Positions 12,401 to 24,400 of a stretch of DNA of 64,000 nucleotides are shown piece by piece; position 1 is the stretch's first letter; each line of letters begins with the position of its first letter. The translations under genes and the position numbers were made by a program. Location of the stretch: contig CM059190.1 of the NCBI GenBank assembly GCA_030323885.1, positions 101,478,483-101,542,482 on the forward strand, in the 5' to 3' direction. The notes beneath the pieces were generated by a model, which saw nothing but the letters and a program-made list of their open reading frames with translations, searched no databases and had not been told where the DNA came from. This stretch comes from Branchipolynoe longqiensis. Taxonomy: Eukaryota > Annelida > Polychaeta > Phyllodocida > Polynoidae.

Positions 12401-15400
12401 ATATCTATTGGAACAACATTATCACAGAAATAAGAAAATCAACTGATGAAATGTGTCCCATTAAGAAAATAAAAATACAAAAAACACAGGACCCCTGGGT
12501 AGACAATGACCTGCTAACACTGATCATAGCCAAAAGTAAACTGGGTGATAAAGCAAAGCATACAGAAACTATAGAAGACAAACTGGCCTACCATATCACC
12601 AGAAACAACTCTCTCAAAGCTGTGAGAACAGCAACAATGAAATACATAATAAAGCAGGACAATGACCGGGGAAGCAATACAAACAAATTCTGGAAAAATG
12701 TAAACCTATTATTAAAAAACAAAACAAAGAAGGCCACATAAACTTCCAAGATAATGAAGGGACAATGCTCACAAATAAAGATGCAGCACTCCAAGCCATC
12801 CTGGCCACTATGGTAGACCTATTCAACATCTCCTTTGTACAGGGGCATTTTATCTCAGCCTGGAAAATGGCAACCATGCATCACCCCCATTCACAAAATC
12901 GGAGACAAACAAAACATGGGAAATTACAGGCCAATATCAATTCTCCAAACCCCAGGCAAGCTCATTGAAAAAGTGTTACATAGGCACATAAATGAACACC
13001 TGGAAAAAAACAATATACTAAACGAAAGACAAGGGGGCTTCAGGAAACTGCACTCCACATCAAAAACAATAGCTAACCTAACAAATGACATACTGGCATC
13101 AATGAACCAAAAACAATTAGTTGGAGCAGTCTTCATTGACTTCAACAAAGCATTCGACACAGTAGATCATAATATACTACTGGAAAAACTAAAAACCATG
13201 CCATAAAATCCAATACTATGAACTGGATAAAATGCTACCTGAGCAACAGGCAACAAAAAACAAAAATATACAATACACTATCAGACAACCAACCTGTCAC
13301 ATGTGGTGTACCTCAAGGGTCAGTACATAAATGACCTTGAGAAATGGCTGCAAACTGAATGCCTCCAACTATATGCAGATGACATAGTCATATATGCAAA
13401 GGGCACCACAGAAGAGGAGGTAATAGCTAAACTAAATAAGCTCCTACTAAAATTGGACGAATGGTGTGAGTCCAACAAAATAAGCATCAATGCAAGAAAA
13501 TCAAAAAAAGTACTCTTCTCGCATAAACAAATGCCAGAAAGAAATCAACACTGTGAGCTAGGAAACCAAACATTAGAAAATGTAGACCATTACAAATACC
13601 TAGGCCTTGAGTTGGACAGCCAACTAAACTACAACCTATGTATAAAAAAGATCATCCAAAAAGTAAACCACAAACTGTGGCTATTTGCAAAGCTAAGAGA
13701 CTACATGACACAAGAAATGTCAATAAAAATTGTCACGGCCATGGTGCTCCCTTATTTTGACTATGGGGATGTAAACTACATGGGCATGAAAAAAGCTGCA
13801 AATACTGCAAAACAGAGCCCTAAAAATCTGCCTAAGAGTAGACAAGCTGCACCCCACCTATGACATACACAAAAGAACTAAAGTAAAATTACTAGATAAT
13901 AGGGGAATGATTCATTTAAAAACATTAGCATATAGCTATAGTCAAAACAACAAACTCCTAACAAAACCACAAAGGAATACTAGAGTAAAGATTGCACCAC
14001 TACTAAGGCAGACCAGAAACCATATAGAAGCTCACGAAAGAAGCACGCTGGAAATGGCTGCCAAGGTGTGGAACCCCCAAATGGTAAAGGAACAACAAAT
14101 TCGTGACCTAAAAACATACCAAAAATATCTGTGCAAAATAAGACTAGGAAACCCCCACTAAGCTGCGCTGAAAGGTGGCATGTGATATGTCACGGCCCAC
14201 CAGCGGGATGGCCAATGGAAGGTAACCATGCCAAAATTAGCCAGATAGCACACCACATAACTATGTACAAGCCTATGATATGTAAATAGGAGTAGGCTAG
14301 TCTAGTAGTAAGAGTAGAACAAAATTAAATATATATATGCCAAGAAAATCCACAAAAAAAAACATAGACTACTAATCATATCAACCAACTACTTATCTGC
14401 TACTGTAATGCAGGCAATCAAAAGATAACACCAACACTACAGCTGGCCAGCATTGAAAACAAGCCTGAGTACTTGGTTTTATATGTTATGGACAGAATAA
14501 ATACAGCCTACAAAAAATTGCTACTGTTTTGAGTCGCATTTCATTGTGCTGCATGCTTTCTGGAAAGGTCATATACTTTTTCTGAAACAAGTTATAAAAG
14601 ATTTCAACCACCAATCTGCTCTCTGGCTGCAGTAAAGAAATTGACACGTTGGGCAGCAGCTAGATAAGAGATTCACCCCGTACTGACAGTACAGGGGTTA
14701 AATCCAACCCATTAGAAAAGTTGGCGAAGAATTTCGACATGCTTGGGAAATTAATTGAGTGAATAATGTCTTAATTTAAGAAGCAATATTTATTCTTTAT
14801 GTATGTCTTCATATTTACCCACTAGTTTTGAGTTAGAAAATATAATAAAACATATACTCTAATGCAATTTAAAAGTGAAATCGCCGGCGTTTTATCGCTG
14901 CCATCTTGTCTTTTTGCATTCTCTCTGATTTCACTAACTCTGCACCAATATATGTAACCATTTGATCCTGGAATGAGAGTTTCTACTTCCTGTTCCATAC
15001 TAAAGCTATTTTCGCCCGTATTGACACTACCTTGTCGTTCACCGGTGTACTACAAGTACATGGTGAATCTTTTATCTAGGCAGCAGCATGCTCTGCGTAA
15101 AATAGTTTATTGAGGATTTCCAACATTGACCCGCCCTCTGACAGCAGTAGCTGGAACAAATGTATCGGGTGGAAGTTCACTGTGCAGCCTGCTCTGTGGA
15201 AAATGTTTTATAGCGGAACTAAGGTATCGGGCGTAAGCTCACTGTGCAGCAAGCTCTGTCGAAATAGTCTGAGAGAGGATTGTTCCACCACCAACCCTCC
15301 CTCTGGTGGCAGTAGCTGGAACTAATATATCAGGTGAAAGTTCACTGTGCAGCATGCTCTGTAGAAAATGTTTCATAGAGGATTTCCACCACCAACCCGC

Positions 15401-18400
15401 CCTCTGGTGGCAGTGGCAGGAACTAATGAATCAGGCGGAAGCTCACTGTGGAGCCTGCTCTGTCGAAATAGTCTGAGAGAGGGTTGTTCCACCACCAACC
15501 CTCCCTCTGGTGGCAGTGGTAAGGACTAATGTATTGATGTAGCCGCTGACCATGCATCGTCTGTGTGGAAAGGGTCTATATAGTGCCTGCTCACCTTTCC
15601 CGCCGACGGCGCGCTGCTCAGGCGCGATGTGGTCCCAGCAGTTCTCGTACCGGTCCCTTATGATGCGGCAGTCCATGTTGCCCGACGCGCAAACTGCAGA
15701 CGACACAACACAGGTCAGCAAAGGTCAGTTCCCTAAGCAGTTAGGCCAACAACAAAATTGGTGAACTTCCCCGCCCGTGCCTGAAAAATCGCCCGCCCCT
15801 GATTTGTTTACATTTTTTTTTTACTGATACCATAACCAACTTACAGATTAACTTACAGATCCACTTCTGGCCGATCGAAAGCCCTATTGGGCCTCTAATG
15901 CCAGCTCGTTATGGCAAAAAAGAACTCTTTTATTCTCTCACACATATGGAGGTCAATGGTGCTCTGAAATCATATAATTGCATGTCCTCTCCAATATTTA
16001 TCCAGCCTTCTCTCAAACGCTTCGACTGTTGGTGCTTCAACCATTTGGTCTGGGAAACTGGTCGATGGATCTGTCACACAGAAGAAAAATGAGTGTTTCC
16101 TGACCTCAAGTCTGGGCCTCTCCTTGAAGATCTTATACTGCTAGCCTCTGGTGTCACTGTTTATTCTGAGGTTGAACAAACCTCTTGTGACATCACTGTC
16201 ATAGACTCCATCATAGACTCTATCATATCCCCCCTGTAATATATGCATAAAAGACATCCAGGCACGTGTGGAGAACACCACCACACACCACCACCACACA
16301 CCACCACCACCACACACCACCACCACCACCACCACCCACCACACACCACCACCACACACCACCACCACCACACACCACCACCACCACACCACACCACCAC
16401 CACACACCACCACACACCACCACCACACACCACCACCACCACCACACACCACTACCACCACCACATGATCATGGTCATGGCAGCCAGTGTCATGGGGGGT
16501 GATGAAAATGGGAAATATTGTGCCTAGAGCGGGACTCGAAGCCACATCTCTTTGCATTCCAGGCCAGTGTGCTAGCCATTACACCACCTAGGCTCCCTGA
16601 TGTCACCACACTACCCACGCCTACCTGTCTATGCGGTTTCTTGCCTGAAAGGTCAATGCAGACTACTACACTCATCCCACTGGAATTGTAAGTCTTTTAC
16701 CGCTTACAATTACATACATACAGGCAATGCACTTACATACACAGGGTAGGTTCAACAACTATACAGCACATAGCTTGTACAGGATCATGGTCATGGCAAC
16801 CAGTGTCGTGGGGGTGATGAAAATGGGAAATATTGCGCCGAGAGGGGGACTCGAAGCCACATCTCTATGCATTCCGGGCCAGTGTGCTAGCCATTACACC
16901 ACCTAGGCTCCCTGATGTCACCACACTACCAATGCCTACCTATTTATACGGCTCCTTGCCTGAGAGGTCAGTGCAGACTACTAGTACTCATCATCATGCT
17001 GTCGGTCGCGATGCGACAAAGACTGCTTTCATTACTTGACTGCCGCTCTCCATTTTTGTGTGCGGTTGTACATTTCATGAAAGCTGCCTGCAAACGTGTT
17101 GAAGTGCTGCTGGCTTTTGCAAGTTACCAGCGGCACTCTCTCGGGGAGCAAATAGAGGTTTCACACCGGCAAGAACATGTCAAGACAGGCGCAAAACTAT
17201 TTGTCCCTGCAGTGGCTGGTCGGGAGATGTTGGGAGTTCCATACATCAACCGCCCTTGATGCTGCCACAGTGACATGGTTTTCTGTTCAGGGTTTGCTCC
17301 CTTAGCCTTCGGTTCTGTTAAGAACCTGTACCACAAGGCAGTGGTTTACAACTCTGCAGGGCAGGGGCGTCAAACTCCCTGAGGTATTGCACTACCTGCA
17401 TACCAGCATACTACTAGTACTACAATATCACAAAAGCAGCAAGTAAATAATGCAAATAAGTTTACCTAAGTCGATGAGTTCTAGTCCAAATCCCGAATGG
17501 CTCTCGTCATCATCGTTACTGTAATAGAAATCTCATCATTTATTGGGATCCAGAAAACTGAAGAAAGTAAAAGGGAACTACCTGCGAAATCCAATTACGT
17601 GAATAGCTAGTGAATATCATTAACAAAGACCATGCTTAAAGGCTTGCAAATAGCATAATACAGGGTTCACACCCCTATTCAGCAACCAAATTTTAGAACC
17701 TTTTCATGTAAGAAATTAATTTTTAAGGCCAAAAGAAATATGATATAATAATGATTATATGCATACCAACTCCTTATGGTCTTACTTCACCAGGTTTATG
17801 TATGCTATATTTATCAAGCAATAGACGCATCTAGGGAATTAATATCTTTATTATATTTTAAATTTTCCTGGATTGGTTAATAAGCTACACGCCTAGCCAT
17901 TCAAAACACTGTTGTCAATCAAATTTGCCTTCTTTCCTCCCCCAAATTAAAATAAACTCAATGGTTTTCTTCGTCATTTGGTCAATTTTCAAGGTCTTTT
18001 CAAATTTAAGGCCTTATCAAGATAAGCCCATAATTTCCGAATTGTGGTTGATCTGGCGGGGGAGGCCCGGGATGCCCTCCTTCCCACGCACGCGCCCTCC
18101 CCCTCCTCCTCCCGCTCCCTCTGACCTGCATTCGGGCTCCAGCAAGACACCAAGCTTTTTTTTTTTTTTGGCACCCGCTTCCACCCATGCACTCCTACGA
18201 TCTCTAGTATCGCGGGAGCGGTTTTAAAAAGGCACCCACGTTAAAGCAAAATGCAGAGAACTCGACGCGCCACAGTGCAGAGGGGACGGCCGGCGAAACG
18301 CTCCACACGGAGGCCTCCCGTTTCCCCGCGAGTCGATGAGAGCGACCTGAACGGCTCGCAAGATGGCGGCGCTTCCCTGCAACCGCCACCCACACCGCCG

Positions 18401-21400
18401 GCGAGACAGTCTGCTTGTCCGAAGAGGCCCTCAGCGAAGGCTAAGCAGGCCGATGGGATGCTGAGGATGCAGGCATCGATCGACGCAATAGAAAAGCGTT
18501 GGTCGGAACTGGAGAAGCTCGCTGCAAGCCAGAGACATGACATGGTGGCGCAGAGCAGGGTGCTCGCGGAAGTCACCGCCGCCCTAACCGCCGCCACCAC
18601 GAGAGCGGGCCGGGGAGGAGGCGACCGCTCCCCTCGCTGCCCCGGACCCCCCGCCTCGCCACAGGGTCAGATCGGCCCTCCCTGGATGCCAGAGCAGGGC
18701 AAGAACACTGTCTCCGATTTCGCCGAGCCCCGCCCCCGCAACGAGATGGGATCGAACCATGGGGGCCAGCCGCGACGGACGGTACAGAAGCCCGGTGAGC
18801 GACTGGTCCTCCCCCTCGCCGTCTCCGCGCCTGCGCAGCAGACGCCATCGCGAAGCTGGCCCAGCCCGCTGCCCCTGGGCCTCCGAGCACTGACAACACG
18901 ACTTGGACGCGTATGGCAGAGGCGCCCGGTCATAAGCCGAGGAGGCGGTGCGCCTCATCGGCGCGGCGGCTGATGGCAAGGCAACAAGCAGGAAAAAAGG
19001 TATTCCCGCTAAATATCTTTTTTCGTACGACCTGATGGAGAGGGGGGATGAGGGTAAAGCCATCAAAAAAGGGGAGGCGACCCGGGAGGATTATACCCTG
19101 GGCCTTAAACGCCTCCAGTACCAGCGGGCGTTCCCGTCGTCAGCTCTGGAAGCCCTCTCACGCCACCAGGAGATAGTGACGAAGGACAATTGTTCTCTTC
19201 CCTGGCCGGTTGTCCGCCGATACTCCGAGGAGGTCTTTACCCGGATCGCGGACGGCCGGCTCCCAGACGGCTGGCGGGACATGAATGCCGTCAACGCTGT
19301 GAGGGTGGAAATAATCGCCATGGCGAGCCACCTCACGCCCGCCAAGGCCGCCTCAAGCGACTCACAGTCGGGAAAGTCGCAGCAACAGAAGGCCGGCCAG
19401 GACCCGCGCACACAGTATGACAAGGCGCTCATAGGAGCCCCCTGCTAGGCCTGGAACAAGGATCCTGGGACATGCGACAAAGCCGCCAAGGGGGAGTCCC
19501 ATGGATCGGGAGCACAGCAGGTCGCGCACATCTGCAGCTACTGCACCAATGTAAGGAAGATAGTGACAAACCACTTGGAGGCTTCCTGCTATTAAAAAAA
19601 GTCAAGGGACAAACCCGGTAAGCGAACCCACTCAGATTTTTAGACCTCTGGCAGGCAGTTACGCCACCGCGCCGCCGCCGTGACCTGCTAGACGACCCAC
19701 CAGCCCGCCCCCCGATTAGACGCTTTGTAGATATTATACCGAAGCCACCCGGCTTCCCCCCGGGGTTCTGCGGCCTCGCCGGCATTCCTCGGAATTCCCC
19801 CCATGACGTCACAGCCTCCGCTGGGCCCCGGCCCGGCCTACCACTGGCGTGGTTGGCGGCAGGCACGCCGGAACCAGTGCGCCTCCGGCTGGGGGGGTTC
19901 CCCGCGGAACCCCCGAATGACGTCACTACTCCCGCTGGTTCCGAGCGAGCCGGCGTAAACAACCACACGCCTCCGGGCACGCCAGCACAGGTGGGAGCCA
20001 GCCGGCCAAACACTGACTTGCAAACCACCCCGCCCACTCCCAGCTATGGGAGCTTCTCAGAGCGCGTACACGCCGCCCGGATCACGTCAACGCCAGCCAC
20101 AGAGACCCCCACCGCGTCGGCCCGAGGGATGCGGATGAGAGCGAACCGGTGGACCAGGTGCACGACCATACCCTGCAGCACTCATGGACCCCCGCCGTCG
20201 CCTGCGGCCCCTCCCCCGCCGAGTACAGGGACACCCTCGACGGATTCTGGCCTCACCTCTCGGGGGAGGGCTGGTCTAGGTACCCCGACTACGCGGCAGC
20301 CTATGCCGCCGCCCGGGCCTCGGCCCTTCCTAACTTCTTGGCCGCCCGAGTCCCGGTCGACTCGGATCTCAACATCACAGCCTGGCGCGAGATGCTGCGC
20401 GGGCACCCGGACGCTTCCCTCGGGGACCACCTGGAGTTTGGGTTCCCGGCGAATTACACCGCGCCCGGGCCGCCCACGCCGACCTTCCACAACCACCACA
20501 AGGACCCGGCCTATGCCCACCATGTCACGGCGTACGCGGAAGAGGAGCTCCGCCGAGGCGCCCTGCTTGGACCCTTCGAGGTCCCCCCTTTCTCCCCCTG
20601 GGCTCAATGCAGTCCCATCATGACCCGCCCTAAATCGACCCCCGACCAGTATACACTCCCCGCAGCATCGGACATGGGCAGGCGCATGACGAGCCAAAGC
20701 CGGGGGCGTTCTGCTGGTCGGCGGACATCTCCCGGGCCTACAGGCAGCTGAGGGCGGATCCCCTCTCCGCCCCGCTCTTCGGTATCACCGTCGACGATAA
20801 GCTCTACCTCGACATTGCCCTCCCCTTCGGCTGCCGGACATCGGGTGCGGCCTGCATGCGCGTGACCGGGCGATCTCATGGATGCTTTGAGAGCGTGGAT
20901 TCTTCAGCCTCGTCTATGTGGACGATTTCGTCGGGTGTGAGGCAACCTACCTGGACGCGATGTGCACCTTCGACGCCCTGCACAACATTTGCGCTCGACT
21001 CGGACTGGCCCTCGCCCCAGACAAGTGCTGCCCCCCCACCGTCTGGCTGGTGCGGTTGGGAATAGAGCTCGACACGGTGGCCATGGTGCTCCGCATCCCC
21101 GATCACAAGCTTGGCGAGGTCCTGGCGGACTGTGAGCTCTGGATGGCCCGCCCCACCCTCACGAAGAGGGCCCTCCAGCAGGTTGTCGGCCGACTAGCGC
21201 ACGTCAGCACATGCATCCCATCCGCCCGTAAGTTCATGGGCAGGATCCTCGCCAGCCTACGTGCCTCCCCCCTCTCGGGGCGAGCCGACATGGACCTCAA
21301 CCTGCGACGCGACGTCCAGTGGTTCCGTGACTACGCGGAAAAGGGGAACGGCGTCTTCCTCCTTCTGCCCCCTTCCCGCCCCCGCTGGGTCATCGAATGC

Positions 21401-24400
21401 AACTCCTGACCGCCGGGGGCGCTTTCTCCCGAGACTTTTGCTATTCGGAGGCCTACAGCGACAACATGATCGCAGCTTTCCCCGCGATCCACGAGCTCAA
21501 GGCCGTCAACCTGGTGATGGCTGTAAAGACACTCGGACCCCCTGCGCCGGGCGGCTGCGAGCTCGTGGTCAACACAGACAATGCGGCCTCGGCCCTCGCG
21601 CTTGAGTCCGGCCGCGCCTCGGACCCAACCCTCGGCGCGTACGCCCGAGAGATCTGGCTGGTGGCGGCGCTCGGGTCGTTCTCAATCGTCGTCCACCACA
21701 AGCCGGGTGTCGAACTGGTACTGGCGGATGCCCTCAACCGGGCCCATTACTCCCGGGTCGCCCTGGGAATAGTACGGGATCAATGTCGTGAGATGGATCT
21801 GGGTTGAATTAGAGTCTCGCACTCCCCAGAGCTGCTCTCTAACCTTGTCTAACTCTCTTCCTCCTCAGATTAGGATCTGCGAGAGCACGCCCACCTCATG
21901 ACCCTCCATGCGGCTGCCCTCGCCCTCGGAACATGGCGGAACCGGCGCCACCACGTGAGGAGGTACCTTGAATTCATGCTGGAGCGGGGCATCGACCACC
22001 TTCGCCCCCTCCCTTACGACATGGGCCAGTTCGTTGCCCAACTGCACTGCGAGCTGCCCTCCCCCACCTCGGTCGCCAATGTGATCTCGGGCGCATGCGC
22101 GTGGCTCCGGGAGGCCAGCAGCGACCCCGCCCCCTTTGACGCTCCCTTCGTGGCCCACGTCCTCCATGGCGGGGAAAAGCTCTTCGCCGCCCCGATCAAG
22201 AGGGCCCTCGCCATCACCCCTGCCATGATGCCCCTCATCTACAACCATATGAGGTCCCTGGGCCACCTTGAGGTCGCCCCCTGTGCCGCGGTCGTCATCG
22301 CCTATTTCACCTTCCTAAGGCAATCCAACCTCCTCTCGCCTTCCCACGCACCGTGGGGCGGGAGGCACACCCTTCGCCGCGATGAGATCCGGCGCGCCCC
22401 TGGGGGCCTCAGGATCCTGGTGTCCTCCTCCAAGACCATCCGCTCCCCTGCTCAAGCGGTCTCGCTCTACGTGCCCGCCCTCCCTGGATAGCCCCTGTGT
22501 CCGGTCCGGGCCTGGGACCGGGCGGTCGCCCTCCTTCCGGCCTCGGGTGACGCCCCGGCGTTCCTCGCCCGGAAGAACACCGCCCTCACGCCCCACGACA
22601 TCACGCCCCTGATCCGGGCCGCCTTTGAGGCTGCCGGAGTCCCTGAGGCCACAAGATACACCCTGCATGGCCTGCGCCGGGGCGCGGCCCAGGCCTGCGC
22701 CTCCAGGGGTGTCGACCTATCGGCCATAATGTCCCAGGGGACCTGGGAGTCGGACGCCGTCCACGCCTACGTGCCCAGGCAGGTGACGGCGGTCGCCCCG
22801 AGAGCCTTAGCCTTGTGTTTTGGGTCGGCTCCCGGGCCTACCTCCTCAGGCTCCCAGGTCCCCCCTACACCCTCTTCAGACATTGATCAGGTTGATTGAT
22901 TGACATTTTACCTCGACTCAGATTGTTAAACCCTCTGCTTGTACCACCATGTTTACCCCAATAAAACCCTCCTTTCTCCTCCCACTTCTGTCTCGGTCTT
23001 CCTCTGTCCGGATCGGCCCATAATTTCTGAATTGTGGTTGATCCGGCAGGGGAAGCCCGGGACGCCCTCCTTCCTGCGCATGTGCCCTCCCCCTCCTCCT
23101 CCCGCTCCCTCTGACCTGCATTCGGGCTCCAGCAAGACACCGAGCTTGTTCTTCCGCACCCACCCACCCTCTTTTTTACTGCCACTACGTCGGGGTCAGC
23201 TCCCGGGCCTACCTCCTCAGGCTCCCAGGTCCCCCCTACACCCTCTTCAGACATTGATCAGGTTGATTGATTGACATTTTACCTCGACTCAGATTGTTAA
23301 ACCCTCTGCTTGTACCACCATGTTTACCCCAATAAAGCCCTCCTTTCTGCTCCCACTTCTGTCTCGGTCTTCCTCTGTCCGGATCCACCTTCAAATTCAA
23401 AGCCTTTTCAAGATTGTTCGAACCCTGACATAAATATCAGCAAAATGTAGCTCTCAGATTAAGTTCGATAAGGCATTTTTCATTTTAGATCCTTCCAAGT
23501 TATTCGGAAATTATTGCAATTGTATAATTATTTTCACATCCTACAAACAACTTCATTTTCTTTGTTTGTGGTGAGCGTATTCATTTGGAGCAGTATCATG
23601 ACCAGCATGACTTTACTTAGTCATAAGTATCATGATTGAATATGACTATTCTTACTTTGTAATCTTGAAAGAACCCTTTGGGCCCAGTGAAGGCGGGGGT
23701 CCTATGTGGCTCAGCTATGATTATTACGGCCGCTCAGCCTGAGTGACCCTCCTCAGCTGTTAGAGTGACGTAGGTCAGGGAATACTTACACAATTGGATA
23801 GGCATTCTCTACGAAATACAACCGAAACACGTTTAGATGCACACATCGCTACTTAAAGTTGCTTAGTCCGATGGTTTTGAGTTTCGGACATTTTTCTGAG
23901 ATAGATATATTAAATTGATCATTATAATCTACCTTACTTTAGTTTGAAGTAACTTTTAATTGAAATGGTTACCTTTTGAGATATTTGAAATTCAAACATG
24001 TGAAAATAATTTTGGCAAGCACGCCAAAACTTAGATAAAGGATTCACCCGGTACTCGCAGTACACAGGTGAATACCAGCCCTATATAAAAATGGTCGAAA
24101 AAGCAGGGAAATGAAATGAGAGCCTAATTTCACAATCTAAGAAGCAACATTTATTCTTTGTATATATGTCTTCATATTTCCCCGCTACTTTTGAGTTGAA
24201 AAATATAATAAAATATCTAGTTTAATAAGATTTAAAAGTGAAATCGACGCCGTTCTATGGCTGCCATCTTGTCTTTTTGCATTCTCTCCCATTTCACCAA
24301 CTCTGTGCCTATATAAGTACCCATTTCATACTGGAGGCAGGCATTCTACTTCCTGTTCTATACTAGAGCTATTTTCACCCGTATTTACACTACGTTGTCA

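Larger units (their letters stand above)
9715..14525 (+). mobile_element. Degenerate non-LTR retrotransposon (LINE), antisense in SBP intron 3
   Basis: About 4.8 kb of A-rich sequence containing, in order, an ORF1 with an SGNH-hydrolase-like region (10594-11291), an APE-type endonuclease (11586-12325), a reverse transcriptase with YADD (12835-14161) and a 3' UTR. This order fits the CR1/Jockey group. All ORFs are broken by stops, frameshifts and a deletion, so it is inactive. The 5' boundary is uncertain. Confidence 0.85.
18026..23385 (+). mobile_element. Ngaro-type tyrosine-recombinase retrotransposon (A1-body-B1-A2-B2)
   Basis: 5360 bp, strikingly GC-rich against AT-rich flanks. It contains a Gag-like region, RT with YVDD, RNase H, and a tyrosine recombinase. 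The ends are split direct repeats: A (132 bp) at 18026-18157 and 23016-23147, and B (193 bp) at 22822-23014 and 23193-23385. This arrangement defines Ngaro/PAT-like DIRS-order elements. There is no target duplication, as expected for recombinase integration. ORFs carry frameshifts and a stop, so it is inactive. It is antisense within SBP intron 1. Confidence 0.92.
17661..23427. mobile_element. Older MITE (CAGGGTTC ... GAACCCTG) split by the Ngaro-like element
   Basis: Left terminus CAGGGTTCACACCCC at 17661 and right terminus TTCGAACCCTG ending at 23427, with CAAATTTAAGGCC / CAAATTCAAAGCC sequence on the two sides of the large insertion. Related CAGGG-ended material occurs at 42193-42612 and 49490-49690. 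The ends resemble hAT elements. No clean target duplication is seen. Confidence 0.45.

Noticed and set aside
16223..16557. Val/Cys/Gly-rich or His/Thr-rich proteins
   Set aside because: Translations of a CCA/CACACCA low-complexity tract.
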